Source: Flavobacteriales bacterium (GTDB lineage: Bacteria; Bacteroidota; Bacteroidia; Flavobacteriales_F; PHOS-HE28). Taken from it: a DNA stretch of 64,000 nucleotides. Under the pieces are notes generated by a model that saw only the letters and a list, made by a program, of their open reading frames with translations, did no database searches and was not told the DNA's origin. Positions 25,190-34,229 of this stretch are shown piece by piece; position 1 is the first letter of the stretch, and each line of letters opens with the position of its first letter. The position numbers and the translations under genes were made by a program. The stretch is from assembly GCA_016704485.1 (NCBI GenBank), contig JADJAA010000002.1:1290133-1354132 (forward strand), read 5' to 3'.

Positions 25190-26439
25190 TGTTCGATAGC
25201 GACCGTTGGAATGAAATATGGAACACCATCAGCCGGAATAAGCTGAGGAGTGCGCTTACCATGTTCGGCGTGTCCTGGGGGATCTTCATGCTCATGGTGA
25301 TGTTGGGCATGGGCAAAGCGTTGGAGAGGGGTGTACAAAAAGGATTCGATGGGTGGGCCACCAACAGCATGTTCCTATGGACGCAATCCACTAGTATGCC
25401 CTATGCAGGATTCAAGCGCGGTCGCCGATTCAACTTCAACAACAGCGATATAGAAGCGATCAAAGCCAATATCCCAAAAGCCGATATAGTTGCACCCCGC
25501 CTGCAGCTTGGTGGCTGGCAGGGTGCCAATAACGTAACCTACGAAGGCCGCACAGGAGCGTTCAACATATACGGTGATGTTCCGGAGATCATACAGATCC
25601 AAGCGGTTGAAATGCCCCGTGGCAGATTCATCAATAGCAAGGACAATCACGAGAACAGGAAGGTGTGCGTAGTTGGTCCGGAAGTGGTCAAGGTATTGTT
25701 CGAAGGTGATGATCCTGTTGGGCATTTCATTAAGATACAAGGCGTGTATTTTCAAGTGATCGGCGAATACAAACCCAAAGCGAGCGGCGACATGGGTGAG
25801 AACAAGGATGCCAATATCCATATCCCCTTCCTCACTTTCCAGAAAGCCTTCAACAGCATGGATGAAGTGCATTGGTTCAGCATAACCGGTAAGCCGGGTG
25901 TGGAGGTCTCTGAGATCGATAAAGAAGCAAAAGCACTGATGGCAAAACGCCACAAAGTGGACCCGAACGACGTGCTGGCCTTCGGAAGTTGGAACATGCA
26001 GGAGACCTTTGGCATGATGAACATGTTATTCGTTGCCATAGCATTCATAAGTTGGCTGGTCGGTACACTAACATTGGTAGCCGGTGTGATCGGTATAAGC
26101 AACATCATGCTCGTGAATGTGAAGGAGCGCACCAAGGAGATAGGTATCCGCAGAAGTATTGGGGCCAGCCCTGCGAATATTCGCACGCAGATCATTCTGG
26201 AAGCAGTATCACTCACCTTTTTCGCTGGCGTGCTTGGTATGATGGCCGGCACGTTGGTTTTGGAGGGCGTTGTTCTTCTGGATATCCAAAGCGATTTTTT
26301 CTCACCACCTGGTGCTAACATTACCGTTGCAGCAGTGGCTTTATTGATCTTGATCGTATGCGGACTTTTCGCTGGGCTTGTGCCTGCGCAACGCGCACTA
26401 CAGATCAAAGCCGTGGATGCCCTAAGAACAGATAAGTAA
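25189..26439 (+). CDS. MacB-like ABC transporter permease 2
   Basis: This 416-residue permease is paralogous to the preceding one, with the same MacB_PCD and FtsX architecture (VIGISNIMLVNVKERTKEI; IGIRRSIGASPANIRTQIIL; AGLVPAQRALQIKAVDALRT). The two probably form a heterodimer. The ATG at 25189 lies within the stop of the upstream gene; a GTG one codon earlier is less likely. The adaptor follows after 11 bp. Confidence 0.92.
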   Translation: MFDSDRWNEIWNTISRNKLRSALTMFGVSWGIFMLMVMLGMGKALERGVQKGFDGWATNSMFLWTQSTSMPYAGFKRGRRFNFNNSDIEAIKANIPKADIVAPRLQLGGWQGANNVTYEGRTGAFNIYGDVPEIIQIQAVEMPRGRFINSKDNHENRKVCVVGPEVVKVLFEGDDPVGHFIKIQGVYFQVIGEYKPKASGDMGENKDANIHIPFLTFQKAFNSMDEVHWFSITGKPGVEVSEIDKEAKALMAKRHKVDPNDVLAFGSWNMQETFGMMNMLFVAIAFISWLVGTLTLVAGVIGISNIMLVNVKERTKEIGIRRSIGASPANIRTQIILEAVSLTFFAGVLGMMAGTLVLEGVVLLDIQSDFFSPPGANITVAAVALLILIVCGLFAGLVPAQRALQIKAVDALRTDK

Positions 26440-26450
26440 GAAGTTGACAC

Positions 26451-27563
26451 ATGAAACGAAAGATCTTTTTGATATTCCTCGCACTATCGTTCATCGGCAT
26501 GATGGGCTGGTTGATCAGTAAGGAAATGACACCACCGGAAGTGTATGAGATCGTGAAGCCGGAGAAACGCACGATCCAGAAAAAAACCGTAGCCAATGGC
26601 AGTGTTGTTCCACGGTTCGAGATCATGATAAAACCCACCGTAAGCGGTATCATTACGGAATTAATGGTAGAAGCTGGGGATGTTGTGAAGAAAGGCGATG
26701 TGCTGGCCAAGATCCAGATCGTACCGGACATGATCTCGCTCAGCTCATCCGAAAGTCGCGTGCGGCAAGCCCGGATCAGCGTTGAGAATGCGCAGCTAAA
26801 TTTCGATCGCAACAAACCGTTGTTCGACAAAGGCGTTATCGCACAAGCAGAAATGGACCAGTTCCGTCTGGCACTGAACAATGCGCAGGAAGATCAACGT
26901 GGCGCGGAAGACAATCTGAGCGTGGTGCGTGAAGGCATTAGCAAAAGCAGTGGCAGCAGCAGCAACACATTGGTGCGAAGTACCATTGATGGAATGGTAT
27001 TGGATGTGCCCGTGGAAAAAGGCAACAGTGTGATCGAACGGAACAACTTCAACGAAGGCACCACGATCGCATCGGTAGCTGATATGAAGGACTTGATATT
27101 CGAGGGCAATCTGGATGAAAGTGAAGTAGGCAAGGTGCGTTTGGGTATGCCGATCGTGTTGACCATTGGTGCGATCGATGATGCGAAGTGGGATGCCGAG
27201 GTGGAATACATCGCCCCGAAAGGAGTGGAAGAAGAAGGCGCGATCCAATTCAAGATCAAAGCCGCTGTGAAACTGCATGAAGGCCAAACGCTGCGAGCAG
27301 GATATAGTGCCAATGCCGATATCGTGCTTCAAGAGCGCGACAGCGTGCTGAGCATTCCAGAGTCGGTGATCGACTTCAACGAGGAAGGCGACAGTGCATT
27401 CGTAGAAGTTAAAGCAGGCGAAGGCTGGAGCCGTACCTATGTAAAGACAGGCTTAAGTGACGGCATCCACATTGAAGTACTTGATGGTGTAACGGACAGC
27501 ACCGAATTGAAAGGGGCGGTGATCATGAAAGAGGAAGAGAAGGAGAAGAAAGATGGGCATTGA
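26451..27563 (+). CDS. Periplasmic adaptor (membrane fusion) protein of the MacB exporter
   Basis: This 370-residue HlyD/MacA-like protein is anchored by an N-terminal span (IFLIFLALSFIGMMGWLI). It has a lipoyl half-motif (PTVSGIITELMVEAGDVVKK), a long helical hairpin (SSSESRVRQARISVENAQLNF ... NAQEDQRGAEDNL), the second lipoyl half (RSTIDGMVLDVPVEKG) and a beta-barrel (VLTIGAIDDAKWDAEVEYIA). It links the permeases to a TolC-like channel, not encoded nearby. A tail of Glu and Lys residues closes the protein. Confidence 0.92.
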   Translation: MKRKIFLIFLALSFIGMMGWLISKEMTPPEVYEIVKPEKRTIQKKTVANGSVVPRFEIMIKPTVSGIITELMVEAGDVVKKGDVLAKIQIVPDMISLSSSESRVRQARISVENAQLNFDRNKPLFDKGVIAQAEMDQFRLALNNAQEDQRGAEDNLSVVREGISKSSGSSSNTLVRSTIDGMVLDVPVEKGNSVIERNNFNEGTTIASVADMKDLIFEGNLDESEVGKVRLGMPIVLTIGAIDDAKWDAEVEYIAPKGVEEEGAIQFKIKAAVKLHEGQTLRAGYSANADIVLQERDSVLSIPESVIDFNEEGDSAFVEVKAGEGWSRTYVKTGLSDGIHIEVLDGVTDSTELKGAVIMKEEEKEKKDGH

Positions 27564-27598
27564 TCTTTATCTTTTTGTATTCCGGCATCTTGGCTCAG

Positions 27599-27757
27599 CC
27601 CGAAGACCTACATTGCAATAGGACTTCGAGCGGAGTCGAGAAGCCCTAGTGCCCGAAGACCTACATTGCAATAGGTCGCCGAGCGGAGTCGAAAAGCCCT
27701 AGTGCCCGAAGACCTACATTGCAATAGGTCGCCGAGCGGAGTCGAGGTGCCCTATTG
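27599..27757. repeat. Three tandem copies of a 53-bp intergenic repeat
   Basis: Units start at 27599, 27652 and 27705, each beginning CCCGAAGACCTACATTGC and carrying a CGAGCGGAGTCGA core. Copies 2 and 3 are nearly identical; copy 1 has a few changes (GGACTT for GGTCGC). Each unit contains CCTA-C-ATTGCAAT-AGG, with a perfect ATTGCAAT palindrome. The array fills the gap between the exporter and the LRR gene. Confidence 0.8.
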
Positions 27758-27813
27758 CGCCCTTGGCAACCTATTCGACATGGATCACGTCTCTTTCCCG
27801 ACCCCTGAACATA

Positions 27814-30348
27814 ATGTCCATACTCAAAGCCACTTTTGCCTCCTGCATCCTTTCAATTCTTTCATTACACCAAGCGGTTGCACAATTCGTTGTGCCTGAT
27901 GCAGCTTTGGTAACGAAACTCCAATTCTTCGTGCCTGCCGCCATGAACGGCAACGTGTTGGATACCACCCATGCGGATGTACTGAACCTAGCTGTTCTAC
28001 CGATCTGCTGCGCGGGCATTACGGACCTTAGCGGTGTGGAATACTTCACGGGCCTTGTTGAGCTAAGGGCCAACAACAACGCCATAACGACGTTGAACGA
28101 GTTACCACCGAATTTGGAGATATTGAACTTACGCATCAATAACCTCACCAGCCTACCCACCTTGCCGAACACTTTGGAAGACCTGGACTGCTCGGTGAAC
28201 GTAATTACCGGCCTCCCCGATCTACCCCAAAGCTTGATCGAACTTGATTGTACTTCCAACCAGATCAACAGTCTACCTGCATTGCCTTCTACGCTTGACG
28301 CTTTGTATTGTGGTATCAATCCATTGTTCCAACTGCCTACACTTCCCCCCGCACTTCGCCGCTTAGGATGTGTTGCTACATCACTCACCGCATTGCCTAC
28401 ACTTCCTCCGATGATTTGGACAATAGATTGCTCAGGTAATCAGTTATCCGTATTTCCTGCGATCCCAGCTTCATTGCAATACCTCAGCTGCTCGCAGAAC
28501 AACCTTTCGGTACTTCCCACGTTGCCCACTGGCATGGAATCTTTGGATTGTAGATCGAACCCTTCGTTGGTACTCCCATCACTCCCACCGGCACTTAATG
28601 TTTTCTGGTGTGATGCGATCAACATCAACACGCTGCCTCCGCTTCCCAACACGATCATAAGTCTATCCTGTGGCGACCTCAACCTCACTGCGTTGCCAAC
28701 ATTACCTGATTCATTGCAATATTTCAACTGCGCGAATAACCAACTCACCACACTCCCAACTCTACCAAATAGCCTGGATCGTTTCCATTGTGATAATAAT
28801 GCACTTGGTTCTTTACCAGCACTGCCAAGTAGTTTAACATGGTTTACCTGTTCCAACAATACATTGGCCTGCTTACCCACGTTGCCCAACGGATTGGCTA
28901 ACCTAAATACCACAGGCAACAACTTGAACTGCCTACCGAACATTCCACTAGCGTATGATCCTGTGTTGAGTGAGCTTGGTTTTCCGCTCGTGGTCTGTGA
29001 TGTGGTTACCGGTCCGTGCGCTATTCTGCAGGAAGCAATAACAGGCACGGTCTTTAATGATGAGAATGGTAACGGCTCATTGGATGCTGGCGAAGCACCT
29101 TTTTTGAACGCCACAGTAGAAGCCACTCCGGGAAACTACCTGACCGCACCGGACGCGAATGGCAACTACGTATTGCCTATGGATGTGGGCACCTTCACGC
29201 TGGATGGCCAGGATGTTCTTTATCACACACGCACAACTGCCGCTACCACCATAACCCTTGCAGCCTTGCAGATCGACTCGTTGAACGATATCGGCTACCA
29301 AGCCATACCGGGCGTACATGATCTGGTCGTTCAATTTCACACCGCACAGGCGCGACCTGGTTTTAGCAACAACCTTTACTTGAACGTTAAGAACATCGGA
29401 ACCGAGTCCACCACGGCAGACGTTACCCTAACATTCGATGCCGACCAGAATTGGGGTACAAGCACCGTAGCCCCAGCTACACTCAACGCTACGGATGCAA
29501 GTTGGTCCTTAATGATGATGCCCGGCGATGAGTGGGATGCCATTGTAACGCTCAACACTCCTGTAGGAACAGCATTGGGAACTCCTTTGGATCACCTGTT
29601 CAGCGCGCTGCCTGCTGCTGCGGATACAACACCAGCGGACAATTCCGTTGCTTTTGCCGGAATGGTCGTAGGTTCATTTGACCCGAATGATAAGACCGCA
29701 TCACCTGCTACGTTAACGCCGGAACAAGTTCAGAACGGCGCATACATCGAGTACACCATACGCTTCCAGAATACCGGTAACTACCCCGCCGAGCGTGTAG
29801 TGATCACCGATACGTTGAGCAGTGACCTCCAATGGCACACCATGGAATACGTGAGCGGATCGCACACCAATACATGGTACATGAATGAAGGGCTATTGGT
29901 CTTTGTTTTTGATCCGATCTTCCTACCGGATAGCGTGTCCGATGAACCTAATAGCCATGGCTTCGTAACGTTCAAAGTAAAACCGGAAAGCAACTTACAG
30001 GATGGAGCTCAGATCGAGAACATCGCAAACATCTACTTCGATTTCAACGAGCCAGTGATCACAGAACCTTGCGTTTTCTCTGTGGATGTAAATACGGGAA
30101 TAGCAACTACGGAAACGGATGGCTTCAGCATCTACCCGAATCCGGCAAGCCAAGAAGTGAATGTGTTCCTTGATGAACCGAACGCAATGTTCACGCTACA
30201 TGCGTTGGATGGAAGGTTGCTACAAAGCGAAGGTATTTCCAGCGACCGCACCACGTTGGATATCAGTGGACTTGTAGCGGGCATGTATCTGATCAACATT
30301 ACGAAGATGAATGGCGAACGGGTAGCACATCGTTTCGTGAAGAATTAG
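27814..30348 (+). CDS. Leucine-rich-repeat T9SS cargo protein
   Basis: This 844-residue secreted protein has a signal peptide (MSILKATFASCILSILSL ... AVAQ). From ~70 to 390 come about 15 leucine-rich repeats of ~21 residues with the consensus LPTLPxxLxxLxCxxNxL, the pattern of bacterial Leu-rich repeats. An SdrD-B-like segment follows (ITGTVFNDENGNGSLDAGE), then a DUF11/DUF7619-like beta-sandwich (GSFDPNDKTASP; IEYTIRFQNTGNYPAERVVI; NIYFDFNEPV) and a C-terminal type A sorting domain (FSIYPNPASQEVNVFL ... HRFVKN). It is probably a surface adhesin or recognition protein. The ATG at 27814 gives the signal peptide; an upstream in-frame start adds a non-signal leader. Confidence 0.88.
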   Translation: MSILKATFASCILSILSLHQAVAQFVVPDAALVTKLQFFVPAAMNGNVLDTTHADVLNLAVLPICCAGITDLSGVEYFTGLVELRANNNAITTLNELPPNLEILNLRINNLTSLPTLPNTLEDLDCSVNVITGLPDLPQSLIELDCTSNQINSLPALPSTLDALYCGINPLFQLPTLPPALRRLGCVATSLTALPTLPPMIWTIDCSGNQLSVFPAIPASLQYLSCSQNNLSVLPTLPTGMESLDCRSNPSLVLPSLPPALNVFWCDAININTLPPLPNTIISLSCGDLNLTALPTLPDSLQYFNCANNQLTTLPTLPNSLDRFHCDNNALGSLPALPSSLTWFTCSNNTLACLPTLPNGLANLNTTGNNLNCLPNIPLAYDPVLSELGFPLVVCDVVTGPCAILQEAITGTVFNDENGNGSLDAGEAPFLNATVEATPGNYLTAPDANGNYVLPMDVGTFTLDGQDVLYHTRTTAATTITLAALQIDSLNDIGYQAIPGVHDLVVQFHTAQARPGFSNNLYLNVKNIGTESTTADVTLTFDADQNWGTSTVAPATLNATDASWSLMMMPGDEWDAIVTLNTPVGTALGTPLDHLFSALPAAADTTPADNSVAFAGMVVGSFDPNDKTASPATLTPEQVQNGAYIEYTIRFQNTGNYPAERVVITDTLSSDLQWHTMEYVSGSHTNTWYMNEGLLVFVFDPIFLPDSVSDEPNSHGFVTFKVKPESNLQDGAQIENIANIYFDFNEPVITEPCVFSVDVNTGIATTETDGFSIYPNPASQEVNVFLDEPNAMFTLHALDGRLLQSEGISSDRTTLDISGLVAGMYLINITKMNGERVAHRFVKN

Positions 30349-30463
30349 TGGGCTGGTTCAGTAGTGGGAACGCTCGACTCCGATCGAAAACCTCTGTAGT
30401 TGTAGATGATCGAATAGCGGGATCGTATTAGATTGCGATCTAAGTCAAAATCACCATTCTCCC

Positions 30464-32524
30464 ATGGAAACGTTGAAACAGTTAGCGACAGTGCTACTTG
30501 TCTCCCTCGCATTCGGCAGTTATGCGCAGATCGATTCTCTGACCACCGAATTGCGACGGGCGAAGCAGGACACGAACAAGGTCAAAATCCTGAACCTGCT
30601 AAGCGAGAAAGCGGGCTGGCGAGTAGGAAAGCACGACACCGCTATCATACTTGCAAATGAAGCCAGCACATTGGCCAAAAGGTTGGGATTTGAGCAAGGA
30701 ATTGCGCAAGCGCATAGCCATATAGGCTTGGCCTACATGCAGCTTGGATCGCTGGATAGCGCCATGGCTGAACACGAGGCTGCGTTGCGTATTCGGCAAC
30801 GATTGGACGATAAAGCTGGCATTGCTAATTCCTATGGGAACATAGGTCACGTTCACAAGAATCGAGGTGAACTTGAAGAGTCGATCCGGTATTATCTGCT
30901 TGCAGTGGCAATGGATAAGGCGGCAGGAAAGATGAGTTCGATGGCCAACTGGTACAATCATATGGGTGCAGTTCAGTTAACCCTAGGAGATTTCCCGAAG
31001 GCCATGGAAACTAACTTGATGGCACTGCGGATCCAGGAAACTGAAGGTGATAGCTCCGGTATGACCTATTCGTACAACAACATCGCGATCATCCATCTTA
31101 AGCAGAAAGCCTACGCGGAAGCGTTGGTCAACTGTAATAAGGCGTTGGGCATACTCGTGCAGACCGGCAACAAGCGGGGAATGGCGAATACCCGGATCAA
31201 GCTCGGGAATATCCACAAAGCAATGGGTGAAATAGATGCGGCTTTTGAAAACTATACAGCGGCTTTACTGCTCTACGAGGAAGCTGGCGACCAGAAGCAG
31301 ATCGCCGCATGTCATGGGAATATCGGGACCTTATACAAAGAAAAAGGCGACCTCGAACAGTCGCTGAAAAGCCAGCTATTCGCATTGGAGATCTTCAAAA
31401 ACATCGGAGATCAGAATGGTGAGATGATCAGCTATGCCAATATCGGAGGTGTCTACATGGACATGGGCGATGCGGCAGCGGCCGTGAAATGGTATCATAT
31501 TGGCCTGAACATGGCCGAACAATTAGGCAGCGATCATTCGGCAATGGAATTGTGCAAAGGATTGATGGATGGTTATGTGGCCATGGGTGATCATCGCTCA
31601 GCCCTGGCGAGCTACCAGCAACACATCGCTTATCGTGATAGCTTGTACAATGAAGAGAACACAAAGAAGCTCACGAAGCTGGAAATGCAATATTCATTTG
31701 ACAAGAAGGAAGCAGCAACGTTGGCCGAGCAGGAGAAGAAGGATGAGTTGGCGTTGCAGGAGCTCAAACGCCAGAAACTATTGCGCAATGGATCCCTCGG
31801 CGGCTTTGCTTTAGTAGGTCTGTTCGCCGGCATATTCTTCAAACAGCGCAACCGTATCGGAAGGGAAAAGAAACGTAGTGAGGAGCTACTGCTCAACATC
31901 CTTCCGGAAGAGGTGGCTGAAGAATTGAAAGTAAAAGGGGAAGCGGAAGCGCGGCAGATCGAGCAGGTGACGGTACTTTTCACGGACTTCAAAGGCTTCA
32001 CGGCGATTAGCGAGGCAATGAGCCCGAAGGACTTAGTGCGTGATCTCCACGAATGCTTCAGCGAATTCGATCGGATATGTGAGCGGCACGGGCTGGAGAA
32101 GATCAAGACCATCGGCGACGCTTACATGGCTGCAGGTGGTCTGCCAACTCCGAACGCCACCCATGCAAAAGATGTGATCGGAGCAACCTTGGAGATGCGC
32201 GACTTCATCGCAGATGGTAAGGCGCGGAAGGTAGCGCTCGGCACTGCATTCTTTGAGATCAGGATAGGTGTCCATACTGGGCCGGTAGTGGCGGGCATCG
32301 TAGGGGTGAAAAAATTCCAATACGACATTTGGGGTGACACCGTGAACACGGCTTCGCGCATGGAGAGCAGCGGAGAAGTGGGACACGTAAATATCAGTGA
32401 GGCGACGTATACGTTGTTGAAAAGCGAGCCGGATCTTACTTTCACGGAACGTGGAAAAGTGCAAGCAAAGGGCAAGGGTGACATGATGATGTACTTCGTT
32501 GAACGGCGTGTTCCAGAAGCATGA
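30464..32524 (+). CDS. Adenylate/guanylate cyclase with TPR sensor domain
   Basis: This 686-residue class III cyclase starts with a signal-like segment (LATVLLVSLAFGSYAQ), then at least eight TPRs (residues ~60-390; for example SYGNIGHVHKNRGELEESIR), a membrane span near 443-460 (GGFALVGLFAGIFF) and a cyclase domain (~500-680). The catalytic features are VTVLFTDFKGFTAISEAMSP (first metal Asp), IKTIGDAYMAAGG (second Asp region) and YDIWGDTVNTASRMES (D...N..R). It would make cyclic AMP or GMP in response to a periplasmic signal. Its TPR-plus-output layout mirrors the LytS kinase at 4.35 kb. Confidence 0.9.
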   Translation: METLKQLATVLLVSLAFGSYAQIDSLTTELRRAKQDTNKVKILNLLSEKAGWRVGKHDTAIILANEASTLAKRLGFEQGIAQAHSHIGLAYMQLGSLDSAMAEHEAALRIRQRLDDKAGIANSYGNIGHVHKNRGELEESIRYYLLAVAMDKAAGKMSSMANWYNHMGAVQLTLGDFPKAMETNLMALRIQETEGDSSGMTYSYNNIAIIHLKQKAYAEALVNCNKALGILVQTGNKRGMANTRIKLGNIHKAMGEIDAAFENYTAALLLYEEAGDQKQIAACHGNIGTLYKEKGDLEQSLKSQLFALEIFKNIGDQNGEMISYANIGGVYMDMGDAAAAVKWYHIGLNMAEQLGSDHSAMELCKGLMDGYVAMGDHRSALASYQQHIAYRDSLYNEENTKKLTKLEMQYSFDKKEAATLAEQEKKDELALQELKRQKLLRNGSLGGFALVGLFAGIFFKQRNRIGREKKRSEELLLNILPEEVAEELKVKGEAEARQIEQVTVLFTDFKGFTAISEAMSPKDLVRDLHECFSEFDRICERHGLEKIKTIGDAYMAAGGLPTPNATHAKDVIGATLEMRDFIADGKARKVALGTAFFEIRIGVHTGPVVAGIVGVKKFQYDIWGDTVNTASRMESSGEVGHVNISEATYTLLKSEPDLTFTERGKVQAKGKGDMMMYFVERRVPEA

Positions 32525-32582
32525 TCTTCAGAGCCATTCAACAAGATACACTGTCGTTGAATAATAGAATTGTGCTTATGTA

Positions 32583-32595
32583 GTTCTTAAAGAAC
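32583..32595. promoter_or_regulatory. 13-bp inverted repeat upstream of the serine hydrolase gene
   Basis: GTTCTT-A-AAGAAC is a perfect palindrome 53 bp before the ATG at 32648, in a gap after the cyclase. It could be a regulator site; no promoter consensus was recognised beside it. Confidence 0.3.
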
Positions 32596-32647
32596 GCTGT
32601 TCGAGCTTCAAACCGCACGATCAACAATAGTTCCGGATATTAGCGGC

Positions 32648-34156
32648 ATGAAACTTCGAGTTATTTCTCTATGCGCTATTTTATTGGGCGCTGGAACCTA
32701 TGCCCAGAACAACACCCCCGATCTCAGCACCTTGGATGCATACATTGCCGATGCTATACAGAAATTCGATCAACCTGGCCTAGCCGTTGGAATTGTGAAG
32801 GATGGTGCGCTCCTCTATAGCAATGGCTTTGGAAAATTGGATCTCGCAAAACCAGAACCGGTTGATGCAAATAGCATCTTCTTCATTGCAAGCATGAGCA
32901 AAGCATTCACGGCATGCGCTGTGGGGTTGCTTGTTGACGATGGCAAAGTAGATTGGAACGATCCCGTAGTGAAACACCTTCCATGGTTCAGTACGCCGGA
33001 TGCATATGTTACCGAACACATGATGGTGAAGGACCTGCTTTGCCACCGGAGCGGTTGGGGCACCTTCGATGGTGACCTGTTGTGGTACGGCACTGATCTG
33101 AGCCAGCGTGAGATCTTGGATAGGCACAGCAAGGAACCGTTCTCGTTCGCGTTCCGCGATGAGTTCGGCTACAGCAACCTCATGTTCATCGCTGCAGCGC
33201 AACTGATCGAATCCGTATGTGGAAAGACCTGGGACCAGTTCGTTACGGAGCGCATCCTGCAACCGTTGGACATGAAACGCACCACCGTGGAAACCTCCGA
33301 CCTCAGCAAATTCGACAACGTAGCCCTACCTCACGTCCGCAAAGGACAGGACTCTACCGCTCCACAAAAAAGCATGCCCTACCAGGCGCTGCAAGGTGCT
33401 GATGGTGCGTGTGGCATCAACAGCTGCATAACGGATCTTGCACGCTGGGATGCCATGTGGGCCAACGAAGGAAAGCATAACGGCGCGCCATTCTTGAGCG
33501 AAGAAACCTTCAACATGATCACGTCAACGCAATTAGCCATGGGTGGCCGCCGCGATGGTGCTGCCTTGGGTTGGTTCGTGGAATATCAGGACAATGAAAA
33601 AGTGATCACCCACAGTGGCGGTATGCCCGGTTTCATACTGAACCATGCTGTAGTTCCGGATAAGGATCTCGCGGTGATCTGTTTAGGCAATGGCGAGAGC
33701 TACTCCGTATTTGCAATAACCGCGAAGATCTTGAACATGTATTTAGGTGATGGAACTGCCGATCCGGTGGCGGCTATGATCCCACGCTTGGCAATCCGCA
33801 ACGAACGTGAAGTAAAACGCGTTGCCGACCGCCTCACCGCCCGCGTAAAAGGCACGAAACCCACTGTAAGCAACAACAAATTGGCGGGGACTTATACCGA
33901 TAAGGTCTACGGTAGCGTAGCCATCACGGAGGTCGCAGGAAATGCTGTACTCACCTTCCCGCACGCCAAAGAACTTTTCACTGGCACCTTGGAACACTGG
34001 CACTATGACACCTACCGTTGGAACCACGCAGACCCGTTCCTAGAGCCAGGTTACATCATCTTTAACTTCGACGCCGATCACAACGTGAAAGGCTTCAAGA
34101 TCGATCTGAACAGCCCGGATTTCCACTTCTATAAGTTGGATCTGTTAAGGGAGTGA
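32648..34156 (+). CDS. Secreted serine hydrolase of the beta-lactamase/PBP family (class C-like)
   Basis: This 502-residue protein has a signal peptide (LRVISLCAILLGAGTYAQ). The catalytic S-x-x-K is S82-M-S-K85 (FFIASMSKAFTA), the Tyr motif is GYSN (FGYSNLMFIAAAQLI) and the third box is HSGG (VITHSGGMPGF). A C-terminal DUF3471-like beta domain follows (~400-500). Members act as peptidases or esterases on peptidoglycan or small peptides; the substrate is not readable. It is a single gene with its own upstream gap. Confidence 0.9.
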   Translation: MKLRVISLCAILLGAGTYAQNNTPDLSTLDAYIADAIQKFDQPGLAVGIVKDGALLYSNGFGKLDLAKPEPVDANSIFFIASMSKAFTACAVGLLVDDGKVDWNDPVVKHLPWFSTPDAYVTEHMMVKDLLCHRSGWGTFDGDLLWYGTDLSQREILDRHSKEPFSFAFRDEFGYSNLMFIAAAQLIESVCGKTWDQFVTERILQPLDMKRTTVETSDLSKFDNVALPHVRKGQDSTAPQKSMPYQALQGADGACGINSCITDLARWDAMWANEGKHNGAPFLSEETFNMITSTQLAMGGRRDGAALGWFVEYQDNEKVITHSGGMPGFILNHAVVPDKDLAVICLGNGESYSVFAITAKILNMYLGDGTADPVAAMIPRLAIRNEREVKRVADRLTARVKGTKPTVSNNKLAGTYTDKVYGSVAITEVAGNAVLTFPHAKELFTGTLEHWHYDTYRWNHADPFLEPGYIIFNFDADHNVKGFKIDLNSPDFHFYKLDLLRE

Positions 34157-34229
34157 GTAAGGTTAGTTCGAGCATAGATCTTCGGCAATTCGCACTTACG
34201 TTGATCATCGGACGACCAACAAACCGAAA

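Noticed and set aside
27599..27757. CRISPR array
   Set aside because: Units are contiguous without unique spacers and no cas genes are present.
27702..27899. Short plus-strand frame through the 53-bp repeats
   Set aside because: It is generated by repeat sequence and runs into the LRR gene in another frame.
30401..30440. GATCG...CGATC inverted repeat before the cyclase gene
   Set aside because: Five-base arms only, in a GATC-rich gap; not distinguishable from background.
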